Assembly (NCBI GenBank): GCA_013289795.1
Contig: JABCZH010000003.1
Coordinates: 62,001-126,000 of the forward strand
Length of the DNA: 64,000 nucleotides
Direction of reading: 5' to 3'
DNA from: Acidobacteriota bacterium
Lineage (GTDB): Bacteria; Acidobacteriota; Terriglobia; Terriglobales; Acidobacteriaceae
In this document: in pieces, positions 42,209-50,841 of the stretch
How the letters are laid out: every line of letters starts with the position of its first letter
How positions within the stretch are numbered: position 1 is the stretch's first letter
Program-made: the position numbers and the translations under genes
Notes under the pieces: model-generated
What the model saw: only the letters and a program-made list of their open reading frames with translations
Database searches by the model: none
What the model was told of the DNA's origin: nothing

Positions 42209-43698
42209 AACTATCTCGAAAAATGACGTTCTCTGAAAACCCGCAAGTTCGACTGATGCTGCTTGCGCTCACGCTCGGAGTGACTGGATGCGCGGTTGGT
42301 CCCAAGTACCGCCCTCCCGTGATAGAGGCTCCGCCCGGTTACAAAGAGGTAGGAGACTGGAAGCCCGCCCAACCCAATGATCAGAATCTCGGCGGTGATT
42401 GGTGGACTGTTTTTCAAGATCCGCAGCTTGATGCGCTCGAGCAACAGATCAATGTAGGCAATCAAAACCTCAAAGCAGCGGAGGCGCAGTTTCAGCAGGC
42501 GCGAGCAGCTGTACGCTACAACCGGGCTGACTACTATCCGACCGTGACCGCCGGACCTTCAGCGACGCGGACCCGCATCTCTGGCAACAGTCCCACCAGT
42601 TCAATCTTGCGTGGAGCCACTTACAACGACTTTGTATTGCCGGTCGACGTTTCCTACCAGGCGGACGTCTGGGGACGAGTTCGAAAGAATGTGGAATCTT
42701 ATAGAGAACAAGCACAAGCCAGTGCGGCAGACCTGGCCACAATCAATTTGAGCATGCACGCGGATTTGGCCATTGATTACTTTCAGGCCCGCAGCCTGGA
42801 CGCCGAGGAACAGCTTTTGAATTCCACCGTCACCCAATACGAGCAAGCCCTCCAACTGACTCAGAGTCGCTTCGAGGGAGGGATTGCGTCGGAAGTAGAA
42901 GTCGAGCAGGCAAAGACTCAGCTGCAAACCACCCGGGCAGCGGCGATTGATGTGGGAGTGGCGCGAGCGCAGTTCGAGCACGCGGTCGCGATTCTGATCG
43001 GGAAGCCTCCTGCGGAATTCAGCCTTCCGCCGCTGCCTCTGACTGCACCGCCTCCACACATTCCGGTTTCAGTGCCGTCAGAATTGCTGGAACGACGCCC
43101 CGATATCGCAGCCGCAGAAAGGCGAGTAGCGTCCGCCAACGCCCAGATCGGCGTTGCGAAGTCGGCGTACTACCCTACTATCAGTTTGGGTGCCTCGGGA
43201 GGATTTGAAAGCTCCAGCATTACCACGCTACTCAATGGGCCGAGCGGGCTATGGTCTTTTGGACTGTCGGCCGTCGGAACACTGTTCGACGGAGGGAGAC
43301 GCCACGCGCTTACCGACCAGGCCCGTGCGGCTTATGACTTTCAAGTCTCGACCTACCGTCAGAGCGTGCTGTCTGGATTCCAGCAGGTGGAAGACAACTT
43401 GGCGGCCGTGAGAATTCTGGAAAATGAGGCCAAAGTTCAGAATGAGGCGGTGATCGCGGCACAGAACTCGCTAAATCTTTCGATCACTCGATACAAGGGT
43501 GGGGTGACAAGTTACCTCGAGGTGATCACTGCACAAAGTGCCGCGCTTACCGACGAAGTCACGGCGGTCAATATCTTGGGGCGTCGCATGGCAAACACAG
43601 TATTGCTGATTCAGGCTCTCGGCGGCGGATGGGACCGGTCGAGTTTGCCGGAACGGCCAGAATGTTGTGGCAAACTGGCGAGCAGCAGCGGCAATTAA
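42205..43698 (+). CDS. RND efflux outer-membrane lipoprotein (NodT/OprM family)
   Basis: 497 residues. The N-terminal signal has the lipobox LGVTGC followed by AVGPKYRPP, the hallmark of NodT-family outer-membrane factors. Two OEP repeats follow (GDWWTVFQDPQLDALEQQI...; LLERRPDIAAAERRVASANAQIGVAKSAYYP split over about residues 292-322), and the end contains YLEVITAQSA. The ATG overlaps the adaptor stop by four bases (ATGA), completing a three-gene pump operon. Confidence 0.95.
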   Translation: MKLSRKMTFSENPQVRLMLLALTLGVTGCAVGPKYRPPVIEAPPGYKEVGDWKPAQPNDQNLGGDWWTVFQDPQLDALEQQINVGNQNLKAAEAQFQQARAAVRYNRADYYPTVTAGPSATRTRISGNSPTSSILRGATYNDFVLPVDVSYQADVWGRVRKNVESYREQAQASAADLATINLSMHADLAIDYFQARSLDAEEQLLNSTVTQYEQALQLTQSRFEGGIASEVEVEQAKTQLQTTRAAAIDVGVARAQFEHAVAILIGKPPAEFSLPPLPLTAPPPHIPVSVPSELLERRPDIAAAERRVASANAQIGVAKSAYYPTISLGASGGFESSSITTLLNGPSGLWSFGLSAVGTLFDGGRRHALTDQARAAYDFQVSTYRQSVLSGFQQVEDNLAAVRILENEAKVQNEAVIAAQNSLNLSITRYKGGVTSYLEVITAQSAALTDEVTAVNILGRRMANTVLLIQALGGGWDRSSLPERPECCGKLASSSGN

Positions 43699-43717
43699 GT
43701 AAGCCACTGATAAAAGA

Positions 43718-44086
43718 TGGTGGAGGCGGCGGGAGTCGAACCCGCGTCCGAAAATGTTACTGGTCAAGAGCCTACATGCTTATTCCAGTTCATGCCCCAG
43801 GCATTACCCTGGGACGTTCGCGGCCCCCGCTCAGAACGGACAAGAAACGGTTGCCGCTAGCCTGATGATCTCATCCGCCCTACTCAGACGTGGCAGGGAA
43901 GACCAGCCCGCTGTGTGACGTCCGCTCGCAGCCCACGGGCGAAGCTGCGGAAGACGGCAACTTAATTAATTAAGCTGCGTATGCCATCTGTTGATTGGCA
44001 ATTATCATTTTGTCCACGATTACGGGTGTGAACACCCCGGCATGCCTCTTGGCCGTAAGCATCTCCGTCGAAGCCGTGACGCCCCC
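43718..44086 (-). ncRNA. ssrA: Transfer-messenger RNA (tmRNA)
   Basis: The minus strand begins GGGGGCGTCACGGCTTCGAC at 44086, the universal tmRNA 5' end, and ends with the T-arm and acceptor GGTTCGACTCCCGCC...CCTCCACCA at 43718. The tag frame (43999-43970) reads ANQQMAYAA followed by TAA, inside the expected position downstream of the first pseudoknot. The 3' CCA is encoded. It rescues stalled ribosomes and adds a degradation tag. A sigma70-type promoter lies upstream (44121-44149). Confidence 0.97.
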
Positions 44087-44120
44087 AACCGGTGGGATTG
44101 GCCTGTAAAGAACTGATCTT

Positions 44121-44149
44121 AGAATAGGTTACGGACGATTGGAAGTCAA
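44121..44149 (-). promoter_or_regulatory. Promoter of ssrA
   Basis: On the minus strand TTGACT (44149-44144) is followed after 17 bases by TATTCT (44126-44121). Transcription would start about 25-30 bases before the mature tmRNA 5' end, leaving a short leader removed by RNase P. Confidence 0.65.
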
Positions 44150-44185
44150 ACGCCGTGGGATGCCGCGAAGGCCTTAGTTATTCTG

Positions 44186-44213
44186 TTGCATGTAGTTCCA
44201 TTCATGCTATTCT
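44186..44213 (+). promoter_or_regulatory. Promoter of the putative antitoxin-PIN operon
   Basis: TTGCAT (44186-44191) and TATTCT (44208-44213) are separated by 16 bases. GCATG repeats overlap the -35 and follow the -10 (GCATGT at 44188, TGCATGC at 44215), possible half sites for autoregulation. Confidence 0.45.
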
Positions 44214-44252
44214 ATGCATGCCTAAGAAAACTCTGTCTCAAGGAGAGGCGCC

Positions 44253-44660
44253 GTGAGAGCCGCAGATCGAATTCGAATACTTGGCAGAGAAAAGTACGTA
44301 ATTCCCGCTCGCGCCCGCAAGGAGGACCGGTTTTCAATCAGAGCTGGGGATCTGAGTCGGGAGCTGAGACTCAGCGGCGTTAACCAGGTTTGCAGCGCAC
44401 TGAAGACTCGGCAATTCCTGCAGGACAATAACCTGCGACTAGTAGAAATCAGTGGTCCTCCCTCCGGCCAAAGTACCACCGTGACTTACACCTACGAATT
44501 CGTCGACTCGAAGAAAGCAGGCGAAAATAGGGCTGATCGCCAGGATGCTTGGAACCGGCTTCGCGGCGCTCTTAAAGATGTTTTCGCGGAGTTGGGCGGA
44601 GGAGAGAATTATCTTCGCAATGAGCGGGCTAACTTCTACGGTCCTGGGGAAGACCGATGA
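44253..44660 (+). CDS. Unknown protein, likely antitoxin of a PIN toxin
   Basis: 135 residues from a GTG start with AGGAGAGG five bases upstream. The protein is basic at the start (RIRILGREKYVIPARARKED), has a central FSIRAGDLSRELRLSGVNQVCSALKT segment that could be a helical DNA-binding or RNA-binding unit, and a C-terminal helical part with DRQDAWNRLRGALKDVF. It overlaps the PIN gene by four bases (ATGA). It does not look like VapB, Phd, RelB or MazE. Role as antitoxin is inferred from position only. Confidence 0.65.
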   Translation: MRAADRIRILGREKYVIPARARKEDRFSIRAGDLSRELRLSGVNQVCSALKTRQFLQDNNLRLVEISGPPSGQSTTVTYTYEFVDSKKAGENRADRQDAWNRLRGALKDVFAELGGGENYLRNERANFYGPGEDR

Positions 44661-45085
44661 GCCGTGTCTATTGGGATACGATGCTGTTCATCTACTGGCT
44701 GGAAGAAAACCCAGATTTTGGCAAGAGGGTGAATGCGATTTGGTCGCGAATGCGAGAGCGAGATGACCAACTCATTACCGGGGCTTTGGCTTTAGGTGAA
44801 GTACTAGCCGGTGCCTATAAGCGCGGAGCTGATAGACAACGCATCCACAATGTGCGAGCGACATTTGAGAGCGCGGTTTCGGAGGTAGTCCCGTTCACGG
44901 CCGAGGCTGCCGATTTATTTGGGCAAATCAAAGGCTCACGGAAAATACCTTCTGCCGATGCAATTCATCTCGCCTGCGCTGCCACCGCCGGCACCGATCT
45001 TTTTCTGACCAATGACAAGAATCTCGTGGGACTGGTGGTCCCCGGGATCCAGTTTATCGCGGGCATTGATTCAAACATTCTCTGA
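44657..45085 (+). CDS. PIN-domain protein (VapC-like toxin)
   Basis: 142 residues: VYWDTMLFIYWLEENPDF (first Asp), ITGALALGEVLAG (Glu), KIPSADAIHLACAATAGTDLFLTNDKNL (Asp cluster). All PIN acidic residues are present. Translation is coupled to the preceding unknown gene. The 3' end overlaps the convergent GNAT gene by 15 bases. Confidence 0.92.
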   Translation: MSRVYWDTMLFIYWLEENPDFGKRVNAIWSRMRERDDQLITGALALGEVLAGAYKRGADRQRIHNVRATFESAVSEVVPFTAEAADLFGQIKGSRKIPSADAIHLACAATAGTDLFLTNDKNLVGLVVPGIQFIAGIDSNIL

Positions 45086-45667
45086 AAGCCTCTCCTCCAG
45101 CCTCGCCTTCATCTTGGGCCACTCGCTATCCAGAATGCTGAAATAGACCGTATCGCGGACACGTCCTGTCGACGTCACCAGGTGCCTGCGCAGGGTGCCT
45201 TCTTCCTTCGCTCCGATCCGCAAGATGGCGTTGCGCGACTTGTGATTCAGAGCGTCGGTCTTCAGCTCGACTCGGATGCATTTCCACGCTTCGAACGCGT
45301 GTCGCAGCATCAGATATTTGGCCTCGGTGTTGATAGCGCTACGCTGCCACGCCGGAGCAATCCATGTGGATCCAATCTCGACACGCCGGTTCGCTCGATC
45401 GATATTCATGAACCGCGTGCTTCCGATCAACCGGCCAGAAGCGCGTTCCACGGTCACAAACACCAGCGACTCACCGCGCAGCTGCTCCGCCAACGCCTTG
45501 TCCGCCCATCGTTCAAAGTCCTCCGGAGTTCGCAAGGGATAAGGAATCCAGCGGAAGATGTCTTCCGCCGCATCCCGAGCCACTTCCCACAGGTCTTTCC
45601 AATGTTCCCTCCGGATCGGCTCCAGCCGAACCGCGTTTCCTTCCAGGGTTACGGTTTGAATGTTCAT
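45071..45667 (-). CDS. GNAT family N-acetyltransferase (RimJ/RimL-like)
   Basis: 198 residues: VRLEPIRREHWKDLWEVA, GRLIGSTRFMNIDRANRRVEIGSTWIAP and AINTEAKYLMLRHAFE (acetyl-CoA loop region), with ALNHKSRNAILRIGAKEEGTLR, typical of the Acetyltransf_3 branch acting on amino groups of proteins or small molecules. No ribosome site of note. Confidence 0.93.
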   Translation of the reverse strand: MNIQTVTLEGNAVRLEPIRREHWKDLWEVARDAAEDIFRWIPYPLRTPEDFERWADKALAEQLRGESLVFVTVERASGRLIGSTRFMNIDRANRRVEIGSTWIAPAWQRSAINTEAKYLMLRHAFEAWKCIRVELKTDALNHKSRNAILRIGAKEEGTLRRHLVTSTGRVRDTVYFSILDSEWPKMKARLEERLSENV

Positions 45668-45743
45668 TGCGTTGTTTGCTGAGCCCTCTGCGTTTTTCTC
45701 CGCAGACTCTGCGTCTGGCGTTGCCTATCCAGCATAATAACCT

Positions 45744-47063
45744 GTGGCTCATTTCCTAAGACTTCTGGGGCTCGTTCCAGCGATCCTGCTTATAGCTTCG
45801 CTGCCGCAAAGCCAGCCTCTCCGCACTCCAACTTTCTATCGCGACGTGCTCCCCATCTTGCAGCAACATTGCCAGAGCTGCCATCGCCCCGGCGAAATCG
45901 GCCCCATGCCGCTGGTCACGTACCCACAGACCCGCTCCTGGGCCGCGCAGATTCGCGATACTGTCCGCTCCAGATCCATGCCTCCCTGGTTCGCCGATCC
46001 TTGCTGCGGCCGCTTTGCCGGCGATCCCTCACTCACCGCCGAGGAGATTGCCATACTTTCAGCCTGGGCCGATGCACATGCTCCAGCCGGCGATCCTCAC
46101 GATGCTCCCGCGCCTCCGCAATGGACGCAAGGCTGGAACATTCCGCAGCCCGACGCCATCATGACCATGCCGAAAGCCGTAAGCATTCCGGCTCACGGGG
46201 ACGTGGAATACACCTACGAAATCGTCCCCACAGATTTCACCGAAGGCAAGTGGGTGCAGATGTCGGAGATTCGTCCGTCGAGCCGCGCCCATGTTCATCA
46301 CGGGGTTGTCTACGTTCGTCCGCCCGATTCAGATTGGCTTCGTGCCGCTCCCCTGAACCAGCCGTTCACGGCATCCAGCCTGCACGACGAGCATCTCCGC
46401 CACCAGGCCCACGAAACCACGAGCGACCTGCTTCTGGTCTACGCGCCGGGTAGTTCGCCCGACCGCTGGCCTGACGGCATGGCGAAATTCGTTCCCGCAC
46501 ACTCCGATCTCGTGTTCCAAATGCACTACACCACCAACGGCCACGCCACGACCGATCGCACCAGCATCGGCCTGGTTTTCGCCAAACAACCGCCAACGCA
46601 GCGGGTCATTACGCTGCAACTTGCCAACGATCACGACACTATCCCCATTCCGCCGAACGCCGACAACTATCGCGTCGAAGTCCACGGCACGTTGCCCAAC
46701 GACTGTGTTCTGCTCAGCTTCTTTCCCCACATGCACCTCCGCGGAAAACGTTTCGAATACAACCTGGTTCACTCTGACAAGACTGGCCTCAACGGGACCG
46801 TCGAAACCCTACTGCGCGTAAACTACGACTTCTACTGGCAACTCAGCTACCGCTTAGCAGAGCCGCGTGCGCTCAAAGCTGGAACCGAGTTACAGGCCAT
46901 CGCCTGGTATGACAACTCCCGCCACAACCGCCACAATCCCGATCCCGACAGCGCCGTCACGTGGGGCGACCAGACCTACAACGAAATGATGGTGGGATTT
47001 TTCGACGTAGCCGTCCCCGCGGGCATGAGTAAAGCGGATTTCTTCGTTCGTACGGGAAAATAG
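45744..47063 (+). CDS. Cytochrome c-like plus PHM-like copper monooxygenase protein
   Basis: 439 residues from a GTG start with a signal peptide (LGLVPAILLIASLPQ). Residues about 30-110 are a c-type haem domain of DUF1549/PSCyt type: FYRDVLPILQQHCQSCHRPG with CxxCH. A copper type II ascorbate-dependent monooxygenase-like region follows: SRAHVHHGVVYVRP, VFQMHYTTNG, FFPHMHLRGKRFEY and YNEMMVGFFDV, giving the His-His, His-x-His and Met ligands expected of PHM domains. It is an exported oxidoreductase of unknown substrate. Confidence 0.85.
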   Translation: MAHFLRLLGLVPAILLIASLPQSQPLRTPTFYRDVLPILQQHCQSCHRPGEIGPMPLVTYPQTRSWAAQIRDTVRSRSMPPWFADPCCGRFAGDPSLTAEEIAILSAWADAHAPAGDPHDAPAPPQWTQGWNIPQPDAIMTMPKAVSIPAHGDVEYTYEIVPTDFTEGKWVQMSEIRPSSRAHVHHGVVYVRPPDSDWLRAAPLNQPFTASSLHDEHLRHQAHETTSDLLLVYAPGSSPDRWPDGMAKFVPAHSDLVFQMHYTTNGHATTDRTSIGLVFAKQPPTQRVITLQLANDHDTIPIPPNADNYRVEVHGTLPNDCVLLSFFPHMHLRGKRFEYNLVHSDKTGLNGTVETLLRVNYDFYWQLSYRLAEPRALKAGTELQAIAWYDNSRHNRHNPDPDSAVTWGDQTYNEMMVGFFDVAVPAGMSKADFFVRTGK

Positions 47064-47108
47064 CGTGACAATGGTAAGCTGCTTGGAGGATCAGGATATA
47101 ATCCTGGT

Positions 47109-47978
47109 GTGAAACATCGTTGTGCAGGGCCGCTCAGCTTGCTTCTCGCGTGCCTATGTCAGGTTCCGCTGGCGGCGGCTCAACTCCCGATCGCTCTTGC
47201 TACCCTGCAATGTCCCCCGCCGACTGTATCTCGTGAAGACAACACCCACATCCGCATTGTTGACGTAATGTTCGAGGGCTCACAGCGTTCCTCTCTGGGT
47301 CGGATTGCCGACTCGCTTAAGGAACGAACGTATACCGGCTCGGTTGAGGGGATCACGAGCGAATTGGAGGAACGAGTCAGGCGCGCATTGCAAGAGCGAG
47401 GATTTTTCACGCCGCAAGTTTCAGGCAACACGCGGGTCCTTACCAGCAGTCCGATTGAAACACAAGTGGCCGTCGCCTTCCATGTGGTCGAAGGGAAGCA
47501 ATACCACTTGGCTGGAATCGGGATTAGGAACAACCACGCCATTAGCGACGCCCAGGCTTTGCGCGACCTAATTCCCGTAAAAGACGGGGAACTATTCAAT
47601 CGTACTCATATCGAGGAGGGTCTCGAAAGGCTGAAAAACGCTTACTCGCAGCAAGGATACATCAATTTTACGGTTGTTCCCGAGACGAAGATCAACGAAG
47701 ACGACAACTCAGTCTGGCTTGAACTTGACTTGGATGAAGGCAAGGTATTCTACGTTAGCAACATTGATATTCTCGGTGTAGATGAGCAGGCAGAGCACCA
47801 GATGTTGCAGGATTTCCTGCTCAAGCCCGGGGATATTTACAGCCAGGCGCGATTTGATCTGTCGATTCAACGTCTTTCGCCTCATAAAGCGATTCCGGTC
47901 AGCGAGAGGCGCGTGGACGAACGAGCAGGAACGGTCGCGTTAACGATCAGCTTGGGCCGCTGCCCAGATTCGCCGTAG
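47109..47978 (+). CDS. POTRA-domain secreted protein
   Basis: 289 residues with a signal peptide (LSLLLACLCQVPLAAAQ). POTRA-like repeats follow: IRIVDVMFEGSQRSSLGRI, YHLAGIGIRNNHAISDAQALRDLIPVKDGELFNR and VFYVSNIDILGVDEQAEHQMLQDFLLKPGDIYSQARFD, as in BamA/TamA N-termini, each with the conserved G and the LKPG motif. There is no beta-barrel domain: the protein ends after the third POTRA. GTG start at 47109. It may assist BAM-like complexes or be a remnant of a barrel protein; no barrel gene is adjacent. Confidence 0.88.
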   Translation: MKHRCAGPLSLLLACLCQVPLAAAQLPIALATLQCPPPTVSREDNTHIRIVDVMFEGSQRSSLGRIADSLKERTYTGSVEGITSELEERVRRALQERGFFTPQVSGNTRVLTSSPIETQVAVAFHVVEGKQYHLAGIGIRNNHAISDAQALRDLIPVKDGELFNRTHIEEGLERLKNAYSQQGYINFTVVPETKINEDDNSVWLELDLDEGKVFYVSNIDILGVDEQAEHQMLQDFLLKPGDIYSQARFDLSIQRLSPHKAIPVSERRVDERAGTVALTISLGRCPDSP

Positions 47979-48050
47979 GTGTCCTGGTTTACCTCTTCCT
48001 CTGTTCGTCTGCCCTTGGTCTGCTACACTCGGTTTTCTTCGAGGTTCATC

Positions 48051-49439
48051 ATGCGCAAACTGATCACTTTCTTCTTCATCCTGCTCGGCTGCCTGCCCGC
48101 CTTTAACCAAACCCTCTCCCCCGATCTCCGCCAGAAAATCGACGCCGTAGCCACCGACGCTCTCGCCAAAACCGGAGTCCCCAGCGCCTCCATCGCCATC
48201 GTTCAGGACGGCAAGATTGCCTATCTGCAAGCCTACGGCGACGCCCGGCTCGATCCCCGCACCCCCGCCCGTCCTGACATGCGCTACAGCATCGGCTCCG
48301 TCAGCAAGCAGTTCACTGTTGCGGCGCTCCTGCTTCTGCAGGAACAAGGCAAGCTTTCGCTCGACGACAAAGTTGGCAAATTTATCCCCAACCTCACTCG
48401 CGCCAACGAAGTCAGCATTCGCCAACTGCTTTCCCATACTTCCGGTTATCAGGACTACTGGCCGCAGGACTACGTGATGCCCATGATGCTGCAGCCGGTG
48501 ACGGCAGAGAAGATCATGGATGGGTGGGCGCGCAAGCCGCTTGACTTCGATCCCGGCACAGAATGGCAATACAGCAACACCAACTATGTCATTGCGGGCG
48601 CGATTGTTGAAAAGGTCAGCGGCATGCCGCTGCTTCAATTTCTACGTGAGAAGATTTTCACTCCGCTGGGCATGAAGAGCGTCGCCAATATTGATCAGGA
48701 TAACCTCGCCGCCACCGATCCGGTCGGCTACATGCGGTATGCCCTGGGGCCGCTGCGGCCCGCGCCCAAAGAAGGGAAGGGCTGGCTATTCGCAGCCGGA
48801 GAACTGGCCATGCCCGCCGAAGATTTGGCGCGCTGGGATATTTCCATCATCGACCAAAAGCTGTTGAAACCGTCCTCTTATCGGCAGTTTGAAACCGAGG
48901 TGGTATTGAACAATGGAGTGGGCACGCGATACGCTCTGGGGGTAGATATAGGTACCGAAGACGGCCACCGTACAGTCGGGCACTCCGGCGAGGTCTCAGG
49001 CTTCACCGCGCAGAATACCGTCTTTCCAGATGACCACGCCGCCATCGTCGTACTTACCAATCAGGACGCGGTGAATGCCTCTGGGCAAATCGCTCGCGGT
49101 ATTGCACCGTTGCTTTTCCCAACCGCCGATTCCGCTACTACCCAAAAGCTCGCTCAAGCACGCAAAATCTTCGACGGCCTGCAGCACGGCGCCATCGATC
49201 GTTTACTGTTCACCGCCAATGCCAACTTTTATTTCAGCGACGAGGCTCTGAAGGACTTTGCGGCCGGATTAGCTCCTTTGGGAACACCCGAGGAATTCAC
49301 CCAGACCGGGCAGGAACTCCGCGGTGGAATGATCTTGCGCAGATATCGCGTGAAATTTGCTCAGAGGACCTTGCGGGCGTGGACTTTCGAAATGCCAGAC
49401 GGCAAGCTCGAGCAGTATCAGATCGCGGTACAGCAATGA
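48051..49439 (+). CDS. Secreted serine hydrolase, beta-lactamase/class C family
   Basis: 462 residues with a signal peptide (LITFFFILLGCLPAFNQ). The class C core has SIGSVSKQFT (SxxK, nucleophile Ser), the YSNTNY tyrosine motif and HSGEVSG (replacing KTG). A C-terminal extension of about 100 residues follows, ending EMPDGKLEQYQIAVQQ. Enzymes of this family act as esterases, D-amino peptidases or carboxypeptidases. ATG 48051 is preferred to the 47979 start, as the signal peptide starts there. Confidence 0.93.
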   Translation: MRKLITFFFILLGCLPAFNQTLSPDLRQKIDAVATDALAKTGVPSASIAIVQDGKIAYLQAYGDARLDPRTPARPDMRYSIGSVSKQFTVAALLLLQEQGKLSLDDKVGKFIPNLTRANEVSIRQLLSHTSGYQDYWPQDYVMPMMLQPVTAEKIMDGWARKPLDFDPGTEWQYSNTNYVIAGAIVEKVSGMPLLQFLREKIFTPLGMKSVANIDQDNLAATDPVGYMRYALGPLRPAPKEGKGWLFAAGELAMPAEDLARWDISIIDQKLLKPSSYRQFETEVVLNNGVGTRYALGVDIGTEDGHRTVGHSGEVSGFTAQNTVFPDDHAAIVVLTNQDAVNASGQIARGIAPLLFPTADSATTQKLAQARKIFDGLQHGAIDRLLFTANANFYFSDEALKDFAAGLAPLGTPEEFTQTGQELRGGMILRRYRVKFAQRTLRAWTFEMPDGKLEQYQIAVQQ

Positions 49440-49461
49440 CGGCCCGGAGAAATCAGCTGAC

Positions 49462-50532
49462 CTACGCGGTCTTTTGCCCTGTCGCAGTCGATTCCCCAAT
49501 CGGCAGCGGGCGCGTCCAGCGGGGATGCTCCCGATAACCCCGCCGCAATTTCCCAACCACCGAGCCGATTGCAACACTACCCCGCGCCAAATGTTCGATC
49601 TTAACGAATCCTAACTGCATCGTCTTCACCCAATGCAAACCGCTGCTGACCGCGCATCCACAGTGCGAACAATCGGGGTTTCCGCCAAAGATGCAGGGTT
49701 CCACCCGGGTCTTGAGATCAGCGGAAAAGTTCGTTGACATACGGGCGAACATGCAGTCGCCGGGGTCTCTCGGGGGTCTGCGAATGGCTTCGGCAATCCC
49801 AGGATTCATCAGCAGTTTGGGATGACGAGCTCTCGCTTTCAGCAGCTCTTCCGCCACCACCTCGCGATCCCGGTCGGACAGCATTTCGGCGCTGGTCTCG
49901 CCTTTTTGCGGAGTGTAGAGGCTGACCCAAATCCTGGCCACCTCCTCCCGCGCGCTCCAAAAAGCGATGTATTCCTCGATATACCCGGGCCGCTCCAGCA
50001 TGGGCCGCGTGATGGTCCCATGGATGTTCACCCGGCATTCTGCGATGTTTTTCAGGATGCGCTCATAGGTCGCGGGTTTGCGCCGCACGTCGTGATGCTC
50101 TGGTAACCCATCTACCGACACCGCCACCGTTGCTCGCCGGATCTTTGTCCACGCCGCGGGGACTGGAATCACCGCACTGGTCACCACCATGGCGTGTACT
50201 CCCATCTCGCTCAGTATCGGCAGCACGCGGCTGAGCTCACGATGACGAACCAGGGGCTCCCCGCCAACCAACGAGACGTGTAAGGGCCGGTGTTGCCGCA
50301 CCAGCGCGAGAATGCCATCGACCAGAGCATCTCCACGGTAGTCGCTGAGGCTGCGCAGCGTGACTGCTCCCCCCAGATGCTCTTTTCCGTAGGCGTAACA
50401 ACCGGGACAGGTCAGCGGGCACTCCCGCGTGATCTCGATCGACATCATGGGCGTGCTTCCGCCAAGAATCGACTTCCATGCGGACAACAATTCCACAACC
50501 CGCATTCCAGGGTTGCCCTTCGTTTCACTCAC
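49462..50532 (-). CDS. Radical SAM protein with C-terminal Cys cluster
   Basis: 356 residues. ITRECPLTCPGCYAYG holds the CxxxCxxC cluster for the SAM-binding 4Fe-4S centre. LVGGEPLVRH and VAVSVDGLPEHHDVRR follow. The end carries CMFARMSTNFSADLKTRVEPC and GNPDCSHCGCAVSSG, a SPASM/twitch-like set for further clusters. GTG 50532 is chosen because GAGG lies six bases upstream (TTG 50544 and ATG 50505 are alternatives). It is an orphan: no peptide substrate or transporter gene is near, so the substrate cannot be told. Confidence 0.9.
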   Translation of the reverse strand: MSETKGNPGMRVVELLSAWKSILGGSTPMMSIEITRECPLTCPGCYAYGKEHLGGAVTLRSLSDYRGDALVDGILALVRQHRPLHVSLVGGEPLVRHRELSRVLPILSEMGVHAMVVTSAVIPVPAAWTKIRRATVAVSVDGLPEHHDVRRKPATYERILKNIAECRVNIHGTITRPMLERPGYIEEYIAFWSAREEVARIWVSLYTPQKGETSAEMLSDRDREVVAEELLKARARHPKLLMNPGIAEAIRRPPRDPGDCMFARMSTNFSADLKTRVEPCIFGGNPDCSHCGCAVSSGLHWVKTMQLGFVKIEHLARGSVAIGSVVGKLRRGYREHPRWTRPLPIGESTATGQKTA

Positions 50533-50841
50533 AAAACACCTCAAATTACTGACAACGACAAAGAGATCTCTGCCACCGAAAATGTGATGAAAAAATGAGT
50601 TAGATGCGGAAGCGTGGTGGGAAGTTCATACCGCGCCGGGGTGGTCAGCACCATGCAGACCGCAAGTGTGATCAGGATTCCAATCGCGCACTTTGTCGGC
50701 CGGCCCACTAAGACTCTCACAGAACTGCATCCAACTACATAGATGCGGCGCGAAACAACTGGTTGCATTGGTAGTCTACACCTGCGACGGTCATGGGTAA
50801 CGACCGGTTGGGACTCTGTCGCACCGGAAGCTGCATCGGCC
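50533..50841. other. Intergenic region, no gene recognised
   Basis: About 310 bases between the radical SAM and YdeI-like genes, both on the minus strand. A minus-strand frame 50541-50768 with one hydrophobic stretch exists but has no ribosome site and no family pattern. Confidence 0.5.

Noticed and set aside
50541-50768. Minus-strand frame of 75 codons with a hydrophobic segment
   Set aside because: No ribosome site, no family pattern, lies in an otherwise empty gap.
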